Below, piece after piece: positions 51,315-60,715 of a DNA stretch of 64,000 nt. Source of the DNA: DATCRE01 sp964235605 (GTDB taxonomy: Bacteria; Bacteroidota; Bacteroidia; Cytophagales; Cyclobacteriaceae); NCBI GenBank assembly GCA_964235605.1, contig CAXSCR010000001.1, forward strand, positions 124,001 to 188,000, given 5' to 3'. Below the pieces are notes generated by a model. That model saw nothing but the letters and a program-made list of their open reading frames with translations, ran no database searches and had not been told where the DNA came from. Numbering within the stretch: position 1 is the first letter of the stretch; the number at the start of each line of letters is the position of its first letter. The translations under genes and the position numbers were made by a program.

Positions 51315-54260
51315 TTAAACGAGCATCTGCATGATATCATCCTTCGTCAGTTGCTTAACAAAACTTTCCTCAGTTGTGATAAGTTCAGTGGTAAGTCTTA
51401 GCTTCTTTTGTTGGAGCGTTAAGATTTTTTCTTCTACTGTGTTACGGGTAATGAATTTGTAAGTGAATACTTTCTTCTTCTGACCAATACGATGTGCCCT
51501 ATCTACAGCTTGCGCTTCTACAGCAGGGTTCCACCAGGGATCTAGAATGAAAACGTAGTCAGCCTCTGTTAAATTTAACCCAAGACCACCCGCCTTAATT
51601 GAAATCAGAAAGACTTTTAGGTCTTTATCTTTATTGAATCGCTCTACTTGCTCTCTTCGGTCAGAACTTGATCCATCCAGGTAAGCAAAATCAATTTTAT
51701 TTGATTTAAGATATCCCTTAACAAGACTGAGGTGTTTTACAAATTGACTAAAGACCAGAACCTTATGGCCTTCAGCCAAAGCATTCTCCAACATATGTGT
51801 AATGTCTTCGAGTTTACCAGAATCACCAGTATACTCTTGGTCTGTCATACGAGGATGATTAGCCAGCTGGCGTAATTTAGTGAGCCCTTCAAGGATCATA
51901 AACCTGCTGCTGCCTAGGCCTTCTGTCTCTATTAAATTTAAAATCTTTTCACGGTAGTGCGTCTTCACTTCTTCATAACGTTTCTCTTGATCAGGCGTCA
52001 TTTCAGAATATTGAATATTTTCTACTTTCTCTGGAAGTTCAGTTGCTACTTGTGATTTATGCCTGCGCAATATGAATGGCTTAATGATGGATCCTAATTT
52101 TTTTGATCGCGATTCATCCCCTCGCTTCTCTATAGGATTTTGAAACTCATTTCTAAAATAAGTTTGCGTGCCAAGAATACCGGGATTGATAAAAGACATT
52201 TGAGACCATAAATCGAGGGTTGTATTTTCTATAGGGGTGCCTGTTAATACAAGCTTATGTCTTGATTTAAGTTCACGAACAGCTTTCGCAATATTTGATA
52301 TAGGATTTTTAATTACTTGTGATTCATCTAAGATGACATAATTGAAATAAAACTTCTGAAGAAGCTCTACATCAAGTCTGGTAATGCCGTATGATGTTAG
52401 CACTAAATCATAATTTTCGAAGCGTTTAATGTCTTTATTACGAAGTGTACCTGTGTAATTTAAAACCTTAAGACTAGGCGTAAATTTGCTCGCCTCCATC
52501 TCCCAATTATAAATCAGAGAAGTTGGCATTATTAATAAAGTTGGGCCGGCACCAATTTCTTTTTCGGCCTGAAGCATGGTAAGCGTCTGAACGGTTTTAC
52601 CCAAGCCCATGTCATCGGCTAAACAACCACCGAGTTTATATTCATTAAGAAATCTAAGCCAGTTATATCCAGCTTTTTGATAAGGTCTAAGTTCACCTGT
52701 AAAGCCTTCTGGTGTAGGGTAATTTTTTATTCCGCTAAATGAAGTCAGCGAGCGGAGTTTTTCACTTAGATGAACTTTGGCTAGGTTGCCCTCCTCTAAC
52801 TCCTTTACTAAATTAAGATGATGCTTACGTAAAACTGGTTTTTCATTATCACCTTCAGTTTCACTTAACGCGAATAGATCGGCATATTTAGTAAGCCATG
52901 CTTCTGGAATAATCGCGATTTCGCCGTTAGGCAATTTGAATTCAACCTTCTTTCGAAGAATTAATTTACGCAGTTCTTTGAAAGGGATTTCAAAATCACC
53001 AAAGCGGATTTTAGCATGGATATCAAACCAATCAATATTTTCTTTTACCTCAACTTCTATTACGGCTTTACCTACAAAATATTTTTTATCTCGACTTTCA
53101 GGTTGACTAACTTCAAAGCCAAGGTTAAGTAGATTAACCCTGTTTTCATTAAGCCATGAAAATGCCTCCGATTTTGGTACGGCTACGCGGAACCCTTTAA
53201 GCGGCAAGCCCAGCTTTTGTAAAGTATGAAGGAAGCCTTTTTCAATATCAGATAAACGACTAACGCGATGGAAGACATACTCCTCACCTTGTTTCTCAAC
53301 GGTAACGCTTATAGGCCCTATATTATCACCACGGAAGCAATGCTTTCCATATTTAAAAGAAAGATCAAAAACAATTTTGCCAGCCTCATCACTCGTATCT
53401 TCTGCGGGCTCAGTATGATTATCAAACAACGAAGGTGCAGCAACTGTCTGCGCCGTATGTAACTCAGAAAGTGTTAGAACAGGATGTGGATCATATGAGC
53501 TCTTGTTAATTATAAAGCCGCTGGCCTCAACATCATCAAAAGAAGCGATGAGCGGTGCTACGAATCTGTTATAATAAGTCTCCTCAACATTTTTGGGGAT
53601 AACAACATATTTTTTACTTAAGAATGGAACGAGCTTCTTCCCATCCACATGCTTTTCAAAACCATAAAGCTTGCCATTAAAAACCATCCAAGCCGGATGT
53701 TTACAAATGAGATAGGCTGAAGAATTAGGAAGGTCTAAACTCTTTCCTTGATAATGTATTGTTGGATGATAATTGGTATTCTCTGGCGTGCGCATGAAAT
53801 GGAATTGAATAGTAGCGCGTTTGTCAAGCACTTCAATTTTTTTCCAAGTGGGCTCGCCATCATTACCCATTTCGAATAAGAATTTTCCTTTAATTTTGTC
53901 AAGCGCTTTGGCTCTGCGCTTTTCCATGTAATCTTCAATCTGCTCCTGAATCATTTCATTGCCTTTGTTCTTGTCAAAGGTTTTGGTAAGGAATTCTTCA
54001 GGCTTCATGATTTTACTTGAGAACTTCTTCACAATGATTTCTTGCTGCATCGAGTCCATTATTTCAATGAGTTCAAAATCACGATCATCTAATCCCTTAG
54101 AGAATTCACGTGCATTTTTTGAAGAAATGTTCTGGTGTTGATAGGTAAGTTTTCCGTTGTCGTCCAAATGGACAATATAGGACTCGAATATAAAGCCCAG
54201 GTATTCGTGTAAGTACAACGAATAAATAATTTGAAATGGCTGTGAGGCTGAGACTTTCAT
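51315..54260 (-). CDS. SNF2-family DEAD/DEAH-box helicase
   Basis: A 981-residue Swi2/Snf2-type ATPase. The N-terminal 500 residues are a poorly conserved region of mixed beta and charged segments seen in bacterial SNF2 proteins. The motor follows: GGCLADDMGLGKTVQTLTML (about residues 540-560), MPTSLIYNWEMEASKF, VILDESQVIKN (DESQ in place of DEAH), LTGTPIENTTLDLWSQM; then the helicase C domain with VLVFSQFVKHLSLVK, SIKAGGLGLNLTEADYV and AQAVDRAHRIGQKKKV. Such proteins may move along DNA or remodel RNA polymerase (as RapA does). No restriction or methylase domain is present, so I do not read it as a defence gene. Confidence 0.9.
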   Translation of the reverse strand: MKVSASQPFQIIYSLYLHEYLGFIFESYIVHLDDNGKLTYQHQNISSKNAREFSKGLDDRDFELIEIMDSMQQEIIVKKFSSKIMKPEEFLTKTFDKNKGNEMIQEQIEDYMEKRRAKALDKIKGKFLFEMGNDGEPTWKKIEVLDKRATIQFHFMRTPENTNYHPTIHYQGKSLDLPNSSAYLICKHPAWMVFNGKLYGFEKHVDGKKLVPFLSKKYVVIPKNVEETYYNRFVAPLIASFDDVEASGFIINKSSYDPHPVLTLSELHTAQTVAAPSLFDNHTEPAEDTSDEAGKIVFDLSFKYGKHCFRGDNIGPISVTVEKQGEEYVFHRVSRLSDIEKGFLHTLQKLGLPLKGFRVAVPKSEAFSWLNENRVNLLNLGFEVSQPESRDKKYFVGKAVIEVEVKENIDWFDIHAKIRFGDFEIPFKELRKLILRKKVEFKLPNGEIAIIPEAWLTKYADLFALSETEGDNEKPVLRKHHLNLVKELEEGNLAKVHLSEKLRSLTSFSGIKNYPTPEGFTGELRPYQKAGYNWLRFLNEYKLGGCLADDMGLGKTVQTLTMLQAEKEIGAGPTLLIMPTSLIYNWEMEASKFTPSLKVLNYTGTLRNKDIKRFENYDLVLTSYGITRLDVELLQKFYFNYVILDESQVIKNPISNIAKAVRELKSRHKLVLTGTPIENTTLDLWSQMSFINPGILGTQTYFRNEFQNPIEKRGDESRSKKLGSIIKPFILRRHKSQVATELPEKVENIQYSEMTPDQEKRYEEVKTHYREKILNLIETEGLGSSRFMILEGLTKLRQLANHPRMTDQEYTGDSGKLEDITHMLENALAEGHKVLVFSQFVKHLSLVKGYLKSNKIDFAYLDGSSSDRREQVERFNKDKDLKVFLISIKAGGLGLNLTEADYVFILDPWWNPAVEAQAVDRAHRIGQKKKVFTYKFITRNTVEEKILTLQQKKLRLTTELITTEESFVKQLTKDDIMQMLV

Positions 54261-54356
54261 TAAATCTGGGCCATTTTAAAATAAAACGGAATACGCAAAT
54301 TAATGAATCACATCCAAAAAAAGGTTTTTTTTAGAAACCATTTTAACTGCAAAAAC

Positions 54357-55583
54357 CTATAATCTACGAACAGAGGCATAACGCGCTGCCAGCATTGCGG
54401 GTCTAAAGGATATTAGAAATGTTATAACAAAAACCACTAAAAGTGTGTAAATAAAGTCAGAAAGGGCGATTTTTATTGGATAGCCTTCAGTTATAGAACT
54501 CTCCATTCCCATGGAGATTAGACCAAATTGCATTTGACCCCAACAGAATAAGCCACCAAGTAAAATTCCGGTAAACGCACCAATAAAGGATATGAGTGCC
54601 CCTTCAGTTAAAAATATTTTCCGAATTAATGTCGGATTTGCGCCCATGGCAGTTAAAATGGAAATGTCTTTTTGTTTGTCCAGAGCGAGCATCATAAGCG
54701 TGAAGAAGATATTAATAGAACCTATGGCCAGCAACAGACTTAAGGCTAAGAAGGTAAAGAGCTTTTCCATTTTAAGCAATCTATAAAGGTCTTTATGCTG
54801 CTCTTCTTGATTGAGCACTGCAAATTTTTTCCCCAATACCTGCTTTAAACTTTTTTGTATCTGCTTAATGTTAGCGTTAGCCTCCGTTTTAATTTCGAGA
54901 GAAGTTCTTTTGTTTTCATAATTGAATAACTCTTGGGCGAAACTGAGTGGAACGATAACATAATTGTCATCTAAATTCTGGACAATGGAGAAAACACCAC
55001 CTGGTAAAATGTTTCTTTGTGAATAGAGACTCGAAGGATCAAGTGTGCCCGCTTTTACATTTTTGATGTAGTAGAGCTGAAGTAAAAACATTCTATCATT
55101 TAAAAAAATAGAAAGAGAATTTTGAACACCCTGGCCAACAACTGCATAAGGAATTTTGCCTTCCTTTAATTGCAGTTTGCCCTCAACTATGTTTTCTTTT
55201 GGAATACGATGTTGTTTTATAAAATTATCGCTTACACCCTTTATGGTTACAACCTGATTCGCATCTCGGTAACGGGCATAGGCATAGTCTTCAATAACCT
55301 GTGTTATGAGTTTTACACCTGAAACGGCTTCGATCTTTTTAGTAAGATCAGGAGTAAGTAAAAATGATTTGCCTTCAGAAGCTTCAATTTTTATTTCCGG
55401 ATCAAAAGAGTTGTTAAGCGAGCGAAGTAAGTCTTCAAGACCATTAAAGACCGATAACACAATGATCAACGCGGCGGTGCTAATGGCGACACTCAACATT
55501 GATAAAATTGAAATAACGTTAATGAAGTTTTTCTTCCGTTTTGAAAGCAGATAACGTTTGGCGATGAAAAAAGGAAGATTCAA
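54357..55583 (-). CDS. ABC transporter permease, LolC/LolE-like FtsX family
   Basis: A 408-residue permease with the MacB-core and FtsX layout: one membrane helix near residues 22-46 (AISTAALIIVLSVFNGLEDL), a large periplasmic domain, and three helices in the C-terminal part, near 270-295, 325-350 and 370-395. The start FFIAKRYLLSKRKKNFINVI and the late segment LDKQKDISILTAMGANPTLI are typical of LolC/LolE, which release lipoproteins to the outer membrane. No ATPase gene is adjacent. It lies downstream of rbfA, an order common in Bacteroidota, with 86 bases between coding regions. Confidence 0.87.
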   Translation of the reverse strand: MNLPFFIAKRYLLSKRKKNFINVISILSMLSVAISTAALIIVLSVFNGLEDLLRSLNNSFDPEIKIEASEGKSFLLTPDLTKKIEAVSGVKLITQVIEDYAYARYRDANQVVTIKGVSDNFIKQHRIPKENIVEGKLQLKEGKIPYAVVGQGVQNSLSIFLNDRMFLLQLYYIKNVKAGTLDPSSLYSQRNILPGGVFSIVQNLDDNYVIVPLSFAQELFNYENKRTSLEIKTEANANIKQIQKSLKQVLGKKFAVLNQEEQHKDLYRLLKMEKLFTFLALSLLLAIGSINIFFTLMMLALDKQKDISILTAMGANPTLIRKIFLTEGALISFIGAFTGILLGGLFCWGQMQFGLISMGMESSITEGYPIKIALSDFIYTLLVVFVITFLISFRPAMLAARYASVRRL

Positions 55584-55669
55584 AAGAGTATGGAGTTACG
55601 CGATTGCTAATATTCGAAATCAGACCTTCATTAACAAACTAGTACACCAGAGAATTATATTAAAGCAAA

Positions 55670-56056
55670 TTATTCCTCCTCTTCCTTAACAACACCCATT
55701 GCTGGTGGAATATGAAGGTTGCCTAATACCTTTTCCATACGGTGAGCTTCTTCTTCAACCTCATCAATATAGAAAATGAGTTCAGGAATGATACGCACCT
55801 GTTTTGCTATTTTGTTACCGAGTGCCTTTCTAATCTCTTTCTTTCTGCCGTTAATTTTATCTAGAACCTCTTGTTTATCCTTAACGAGCATCATGCTAAT
55901 GTAAATTTTAGCTACGCCAAGATCTGGGCTAACCCGTACATCGGCTATGGTAACAAAGGCGTTTTCAAGAATACCTCGTTTATCGCGTTGGAAAACGTCA
56001 CTAAGCTCTTTTTGTATAAGTCTCGAAAATTTTTGCTGCCTTGTTGTGCCTGCCAT
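55670..56056 (-). CDS. rbfA: 30S ribosome-binding factor RbfA
   Basis: RbfA binds the 30S subunit and helps mature 16S rRNA, notably in the cold. The 128 residues have the single KH-like fold, with TTRQQKFSRLIQKELSDVFQ at the start, VTIADVRVSPDLGVAKIYIS (with the strand typical of the family), and LIFYIDEVEEEAHRMEKVL at the end. The C-terminus is acidic. ATG 56056 (MAGTTRQQKF) is chosen over an in-frame start nine residues upstream, since the family begins with the basic helix. Confidence 0.93.
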   Translation of the reverse strand: MAGTTRQQKFSRLIQKELSDVFQRDKRGILENAFVTIADVRVSPDLGVAKIYISMMLVKDKQEVLDKINGRKKEIRKALGNKIAKQVRIIPELIFYIDEVEEEAHRMEKVLGNLHIPPAMGVVKEEEE

Positions 56057-56220
56057 GTCGCAAATATCCAGAACTAATAACAATTAACAAACCTGCGACC
56101 CTTGTATTATGAACAGTGGACATACTGAAATAAATTGTCATGAAGAGGGTAAAATACAGGGATTCACTTTATTCTTACAGAATAGTGCTCTAATTTGAGG
56201 TTAAATTAAATGTTACCCTA

Positions 56221-57621
56221 TTGCTCCGCTACTTTAGAATAAACGATCCTTACAGATTATTGGGAATGCTTGTGCTTCTCATTCTTATTTACCTGCCTCT
56301 ATTTATCGATGCACCAGGAATGACCATTCCCGAGTTAAAAAGTTTAATAATAGGAGAAAAGATTAGCGAAGGCAACTTGCCTTATACGGGATTGGTAGAC
56401 TCAACAGCACCATTAACGTCATTATTTTATGGGTTTTTAGACCTTGTATTTGGAAAGTCATTGCTCGCCCGACATATATTATCCTTCTTCATACTCTTTA
56501 CTCAAAGCGCCTTTCTGGGATTCATGTTAATAAACAGGAAAGCTTTCAACGAGAACACCTTCGTACCATCATTTCTGTTTTCAATTCTCGCCTTTTTTTC
56601 TTTTGATACGCTAGCACTTTCAGGTGAATTAATCGGTTCGGGTTTCTTACTGTTGGCACTTAATAATTTATTTAGAGAAATTGAGTTTAGAACGCAACGC
56701 AGCGAGACCGTTTTTAACATTGGTTTATTTATAAGTCTGGCATCACTATGCAGCTTCTCGTTTGTTATGCATCTGCTTAGTGTTATTGCTATTATGATCT
56801 TTTATACCCGTAGTACATTGCGCGGTTTTCTTCTTCTGCTCTTCGGATTCTCATTACCGCAGCTTATCATGATAAGCCTTTACTATTTAAACGATCACAT
56901 GCCGGTGCTGTTAGAGTTTTACTATCTACCTAACCTTAGCACAATTACCGATAAATTAGTAAATACTTCGAGCATGATAACGCTGGGCGCTATACCCGTA
57001 TTTTATCTTTTGGTATCAGTTGTAATGCTAAACCGTGAAGCTCGCTTTACTAAGTATCAATCTCAACTATTGCAAGGCATGTTTTTCTGGATGATACTCT
57101 CCTTTTTTCAGATATACTATGCAAATGATTTCAGACCGCAGAATTTTATAATAATTATTCCTAGCCTTTGCTTTTTTATCACGCACTTTCTCTTGTTGAT
57201 AAGAAGAAAAAGATTTGCAGAGATAAGTCTCTTAATACTTTTGGGTGGCGTAATAACAACAAGTTATATGGCCCGATACAACAAGTTTGAATCAGTAAAA
57301 TATGATAAACTCATTGTAAGCAAGACTAGTCCTAAGGTTACAGGTAAAAGAATTCTTCAGTTGGATGACGATTTTACTATATACCAGTACAATAAACTGG
57401 CGACGCCCTTTTTTAATTGGAATCTATCGCAATCGGTATTTGCACATCCGGATTATTACGAAAATGTAATTACGGTTTACAAATCATTTCAGGCCGATAC
57501 GCCAGAAGTGATATTAGATAAACATAACGTAATGCCAGATTTCTTTAATCGCATACCTGCATTGAAGAGCCAATACAAGCTACAAGAGCCTGGTATGTAC
57601 GTAAAGGTGGGTTTAAAATAG
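56221..57621 (+). CDS. Polytopic membrane protein, glycosyltransferase-like (GT-C type)
   Basis: A 466-residue protein with about eleven hydrophobic segments, starting at residues 10-30 (PYRLLGMLVLLILIYLPLFI). The first loop has GEKISEGNLPYTGLVDSTAP, which recalls the acidic first loop and DxxAP-like pattern of GT-C (RgtA/ArnT-like) glycosyltransferases, but no metal motif is certain. The last 100 residues form a soluble extracytoplasmic domain. It may move lipid-linked sugars; I cannot assign a function. The start codon is TTG 56221; an ATG at 56210 is out of frame and stops after ten codons. Confidence 0.65.
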   Translation: MLRYFRINDPYRLLGMLVLLILIYLPLFIDAPGMTIPELKSLIIGEKISEGNLPYTGLVDSTAPLTSLFYGFLDLVFGKSLLARHILSFFILFTQSAFLGFMLINRKAFNENTFVPSFLFSILAFFSFDTLALSGELIGSGFLLLALNNLFREIEFRTQRSETVFNIGLFISLASLCSFSFVMHLLSVIAIMIFYTRSTLRGFLLLLFGFSLPQLIMISLYYLNDHMPVLLEFYYLPNLSTITDKLVNTSSMITLGAIPVFYLLVSVVMLNREARFTKYQSQLLQGMFFWMILSFFQIYYANDFRPQNFIIIIPSLCFFITHFLLLIRRKRFAEISLLILLGGVITTSYMARYNKFESVKYDKLIVSKTSPKVTGKRILQLDDDFTIYQYNKLATPFFNWNLSQSVFAHPDYYENVITVYKSFQADTPEVILDKHNVMPDFFNRIPALKSQYKLQEPGMYVKVGLK

Positions 57622-57629
57622 GAGGAAGA

Positions 57630-58064
57630 TTAACAACTAATTTTACCTACTCTGTTCTGATGTCTTCCACCCTCAAATTCGGTGTGAAGAAAACGATTTG
57701 TAATTTTTTCTGCAGCTTCAAAGCTTACAAACCTAGCTGGCACACAAACAATGTTGGCGTTGTTATGTTGACGAGCTAAAGAAGCAAGTTCTTCAGTCCA
57801 ACAAATAGCAGCACGAATACCTTGGTGTTTGTTAGCCGTTATGGCAACGCCGTTTGCACTTCCGCAAACAAGAATTCCTAACTCACATTCTTTACTTTCA
57901 ACGGCAATCGCCACCGGGTGAGCAAAGTCTGGATAGTCAGCAGACTCGGTGCTATGCGCGCCAAAATCTTTCACTGTATAGCCATTATTCTCGAGCCAGG
58001 TTTTAAGACCCTGTTTATATTCAAAACCTGCATGGTCACTACCGATGGCAATTTTAGGCGTCAT
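57630..58064 (-). CDS. rpiB: Ribose 5-phosphate isomerase B
   Basis: Interconverts ribose 5-phosphate and ribulose 5-phosphate in the pentose phosphate pathway. The 144 residues show the RpiB/LacAB fold: IAIGSDHAGFEYKQGLKTWL at the N-terminus, SADYPDFAHPVA, ELGILVCGSANGVAITANKH with the catalytic cysteine (Cys68), and IVCVPARFVS. The C-terminal GGRHQNRVGKI supplies phosphate contacts. Its ATG overlaps the stop of tatC (ATGA), so the pair is translated together. Confidence 0.95.
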   Translation of the reverse strand: MTPKIAIGSDHAGFEYKQGLKTWLENNGYTVKDFGAHSTESADYPDFAHPVAIAVESKECELGILVCGSANGVAITANKHQGIRAAICWTEELASLARQHNNANIVCVPARFVSFEAAEKITNRFLHTEFEGGRHQNRVGKISC

Positions 58065-58921
58065 AACTTTTGTTCGTTTAATAATTCTTCAGCTTCTTCC
58101 TTTAACTTTTTGCGATAGACATTAGCAGAAATTAAAATACTGATTTCAAAAAGAAGATACAATGGAATAGTAATCAATATCTGGCTTAATGGGTCTGGGG
58201 GCGTGATTATAGCAGCAACAATTAAGATTACCACCACTGAGTGTTTTCTATATTTCCGTAAAAACATGGGTGTTATCAAACCAATCTTTGATAAGAAATA
58301 GATTACAACTGGAAGTTGAAAAAGCAATCCGCTACCAAACACAAGCGCAATAAATGTTGACACGTATGAGGTAATGTCAAACTGGTTTACGATCAACTCA
58401 CTGATCTGATAATTTACCATGATGTAAACCATAAGCGGAGCAATAACATAGAAACCGAAAGATATCCCTGAAATGAAGAGGAATGATACGGAAGCAACTA
58501 CACCATAAGACCCTCTTCGTTCTTTTAAATGCAAACCTGGTTTTATGAATCTCCAAAGCTCCCACACGATGTATGGAAAAGCAATAACTACCCCAAGAAC
58601 AAAAGCGGCTATAATTGTTATGGTAAATTGACCTGTCATGTAACGACTTTGCAGTTCAAGATGAATATCTTGAATGCATAAATCAGGTAAATCAAATAGC
58701 TTACCCATTTTACAAAGGAATCGCCAAGTCGGGAAATTGGCGCTGGCTGGCGCTAGGATGATGTTATTAAAAATCCATTTCACTTCAACGAAGGCAACAA
58801 TGGTAAAGACCATAATCGCAACAATGGATCTGATGATATGCCACCTCAGTTCCTCAAGATGATCGAGGAAACTCATATCCCTTTCTTTAACATTATCACT
58901 ATTCTCTTGATCTAATGGCAT
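58061..58921 (-). CDS. tatC: Sec-independent protein translocase TatC
   Basis: TatC is the core receptor of the twin-arginine pathway that exports folded proteins. The 286 residues have six membrane segments. The N-terminal signature MSFLDHLEELRWHIIRSIVA and the first-loop-to-helix pattern IAFPYIVWELWRFIKPGLHL are diagnostic, as is the late AAIITPPDPLSQI. The loop after the first helix is longer than in E. coli (ILAPASANFPTWRFLCKMGK and on), as in other Bacteroidota. ATG 58921 is chosen; a start 12 codons upstream lacks support. tatA is not in the window. It overlaps rpiB by 4 bases. Confidence 0.96.
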   Translation of the reverse strand: MPLDQENSDNVKERDMSFLDHLEELRWHIIRSIVAIMVFTIVAFVEVKWIFNNIILAPASANFPTWRFLCKMGKLFDLPDLCIQDIHLELQSRYMTGQFTITIIAAFVLGVVIAFPYIVWELWRFIKPGLHLKERRGSYGVVASVSFLFISGISFGFYVIAPLMVYIMVNYQISELIVNQFDITSYVSTFIALVFGSGLLFQLPVVIYFLSKIGLITPMFLRKYRKHSVVVILIVAAIITPPDPLSQILITIPLYLLFEISILISANVYRKKLKEEAEELLNEQKL

Positions 58922-58980
58922 AATTTGAATTTTATTAAAATAAAAAGACGTTGCCAATGCAACGTCTTGAATGATTCAGA

Positions 58981-60249
58981 TTAATACAAAGGAAATTTTT
59001 CCATGAGGCGGTTCACTTTACGTTTTACGCCTTTAAGATGTTTGCTATCTTCAGGTTTTTGTAAAGCCTCGTCAATAAGGTCGACTACTTTTAACATGTC
59101 CTTTTCTACCATACCACGTGTGGTAACAGCAGCCGTACCTACACGCATACCTGAAGTGATCATAGGCGATTGTGTATCGAAAGGCACCATGTTTTTATTG
59201 ATGGTGATATCGGCTTGGATCAAGCCTTCTTCTGCTTGCTTACCAGTAAGTTTCTTCGAGCGAAGATCAATAAGCATTAAGTGGTTATCTGTTCCACCAG
59301 ATATGATTTTGTACCCTTTATCCAAGAATGACTGTGACATAGCCTTTGCATTTTTAGCAACTTGTACAATGTATTCTAGGTATTCATCAGATAAAGCTTC
59401 TTGGAAAGAAATTGCCTTAGCAGCAATAACATGTTCCAAAGGTCCACCTTGCGTTCCAGGAAATACACCAGAATCAAGGATGGAAGTGATTTTACGAAGC
59501 TCTCCTTTAGGTGTTTTCAATCCCCAAGGATTGTCAAAATTCTTTCCAACCAGAATCATACCGCCACGAGGGCCACGCAAAGTTTTATGTGTTGTTGTGG
59601 TAACGATATGGCAATATTCCATTGGGTCGTTTAAAAGACCACGTGCAATTAGCCCAGCTGGATGAGAGATATCTGCCAGTAATAAAGCGCCAACACGATC
59701 AGCTGCTTCACGCAATTTTTTGTAATCCCAATCACGGCTATAAGCAGAGGCACCGCAGATGATCATCTTTGGTTTCTCACGTTCGGCAGTAAGAATTACT
59801 TTATCAAAATCTATTGTTCCTGTAGCCTCTTCAACACCATAAAAAGTAGGCTGATACAGCTTTCCTGAAAAATTTACTGGCGAACCATGTGTTAAGTGAC
59901 CACCGTGCGATAAATCAAAACCCAGAATTTTATCACCCGGCTTCAGACAAGCAAGCATTACTGCTGCATTGGCTTGCGCGCCAGAGTGGGGCTGAACATT
60001 TGCCCATTCAGCACCAAAAAGTTCTTTTGCCCGATCAATAGCCAATTGCTCTATCTCATCAACTACTTCACATCCGCCATAATAACGTTTGCCAGGAAGT
60101 CCTTCTGCATATTTGTTGGTAAGAACTGTACCCATTGCCTTCATTACTTGTAATGATGTAAAATTTTCTGAGGCGATAAGTTCAATACCAGTTTGTTGTC
60201 TAAGCTTTTCCTTTTCAATAAGGTCGAAAATGGCTTTGTCTCGTTTCAT
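58981..60249 (-). CDS. glyA: Serine hydroxymethyltransferase
   Basis: A PLP enzyme that converts serine and tetrahydrofolate to glycine and methylene-tetrahydrofolate. The 422 residues begin RDKAIFDLIEKEKLRQQTGI, with ELIASENFTS, LTNKYAEGLPGKRYYGGCEV, and PHSGAQANAAVML. The PLP-binding lysine is in TTTTHKTLRGPRGG (Lys222). The C-terminus has GMRVGTAAVTTRG. Length and motifs are standard. A good promoter lies 64 bases upstream, and the gene appears to be transcribed alone, tatC following after 59 bases. Confidence 0.97.
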   Translation of the reverse strand: MKRDKAIFDLIEKEKLRQQTGIELIASENFTSLQVMKAMGTVLTNKYAEGLPGKRYYGGCEVVDEIEQLAIDRAKELFGAEWANVQPHSGAQANAAVMLACLKPGDKILGFDLSHGGHLTHGSPVNFSGKLYQPTFYGVEEATGTIDFDKVILTAEREKPKMIICGASAYSRDWDYKKLREAADRVGALLLADISHPAGLIARGLLNDPMEYCHIVTTTTHKTLRGPRGGMILVGKNFDNPWGLKTPKGELRKITSILDSGVFPGTQGGPLEHVIAAKAISFQEALSDEYLEYIVQVAKNAKAMSQSFLDKGYKIISGGTDNHLMLIDLRSKKLTGKQAEEGLIQADITINKNMVPFDTQSPMITSGMRVGTAAVTTRGMVEKDMLKVVDLIDEALQKPEDSKHLKGVKRKVNRLMEKFPLY

Positions 60250-60312
60250 GGTAGAATATTAGTATTAGTTTATGGTCGGGGCTCTTGAGTAGGATGCATT
60301 TTATAAGAGTCG

Positions 60313-60343
60313 CAAAAATAAGTCAGAGAGGTGAGATCGCATA
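60313..60343 (-). promoter_or_regulatory. Promoter of glyA
   Basis: Reading the minus strand, TATG (60340-60343) is followed after 19 bases by TATTTTTG (60313-60320), which fits TTTG-N19-TAnnTTTG with one mismatch in the -33 box. The start codon is at 60249. Confidence 0.6.
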
Positions 60344-60356
60344 ATCTGGATGGAGG

Positions 60357-60677
60357 ATTCTTTCGAGTCCACAGACCACTGTCGACAGTCCACAGCCGAG
60401 TAGGTTAACATTATCGTTAGGGGATTTGTTTTTGATTTAAACCAGTTAATCGATTTGTTATGCTGCATTGCAGAAATTTCTGTGGACAGTGGACCGTCGA
60501 CTGTCGACCAAAGTATTCTTTCGGGAGTCCACAGACCACTGTCAACAGTCCACAGTCGAATAGGTTAGCATTATCGTTAGGGGATTTGTTTTTGATTTAC
60601 ACTATCTAATCGAGTAGTGCCGTTGCTTCGCGAAATTTCTGTGGACAGTGGACCGTCGACTGTCGACCAAAGTATTC
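60357..60677. repeat. Two tandem copies of a 159-bp palindromic-ended repeat
   Basis: Copy 1 starts at 60357 and copy 2 at about 60515; offset is 158-159 bases. Both begin ATTCTTTCG, then (GG)AGTCCACAGACCACTGTC, share CATTATCGTTAGGGGATTTG in the middle, and end CTGTGGACAGTGGACCGTCG followed by ACTGTCGACCAAAGTATTC. The two ends of each copy are imperfect reverse complements of each other, so each copy can fold into one long hairpin. Only the central 45 bases differ strongly. There is no ORF or transposase; it fills most of the 466-bp gap before the TPR gene. Confidence 0.8.
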
Positions 60678-60715
60678 CACTTTTTCCTAACTTGGCTCAT
60701 CATTAAATTCCAGCC

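Noticed and set aside
51315..54260. SNF2 helicase as part of a phage-defence system
   Set aside because: Neighbours are an acyltransferase and a Lol-type permease. There is no nuclease, methylase or other defence gene.
54357..56056. Permease plus rbfA as an antibiotic-efflux operon
   Set aside because: The permease has LolC/E-type sequence, no ATPase is adjacent, and the pairing with rbfA is a common housekeeping order in this phylum.
60357..60677. Possible CRISPR array or integron attachment sites
   Set aside because: Only two long copies with hairpin ends and no uniform spacers, and no cas or integrase gene nearby.
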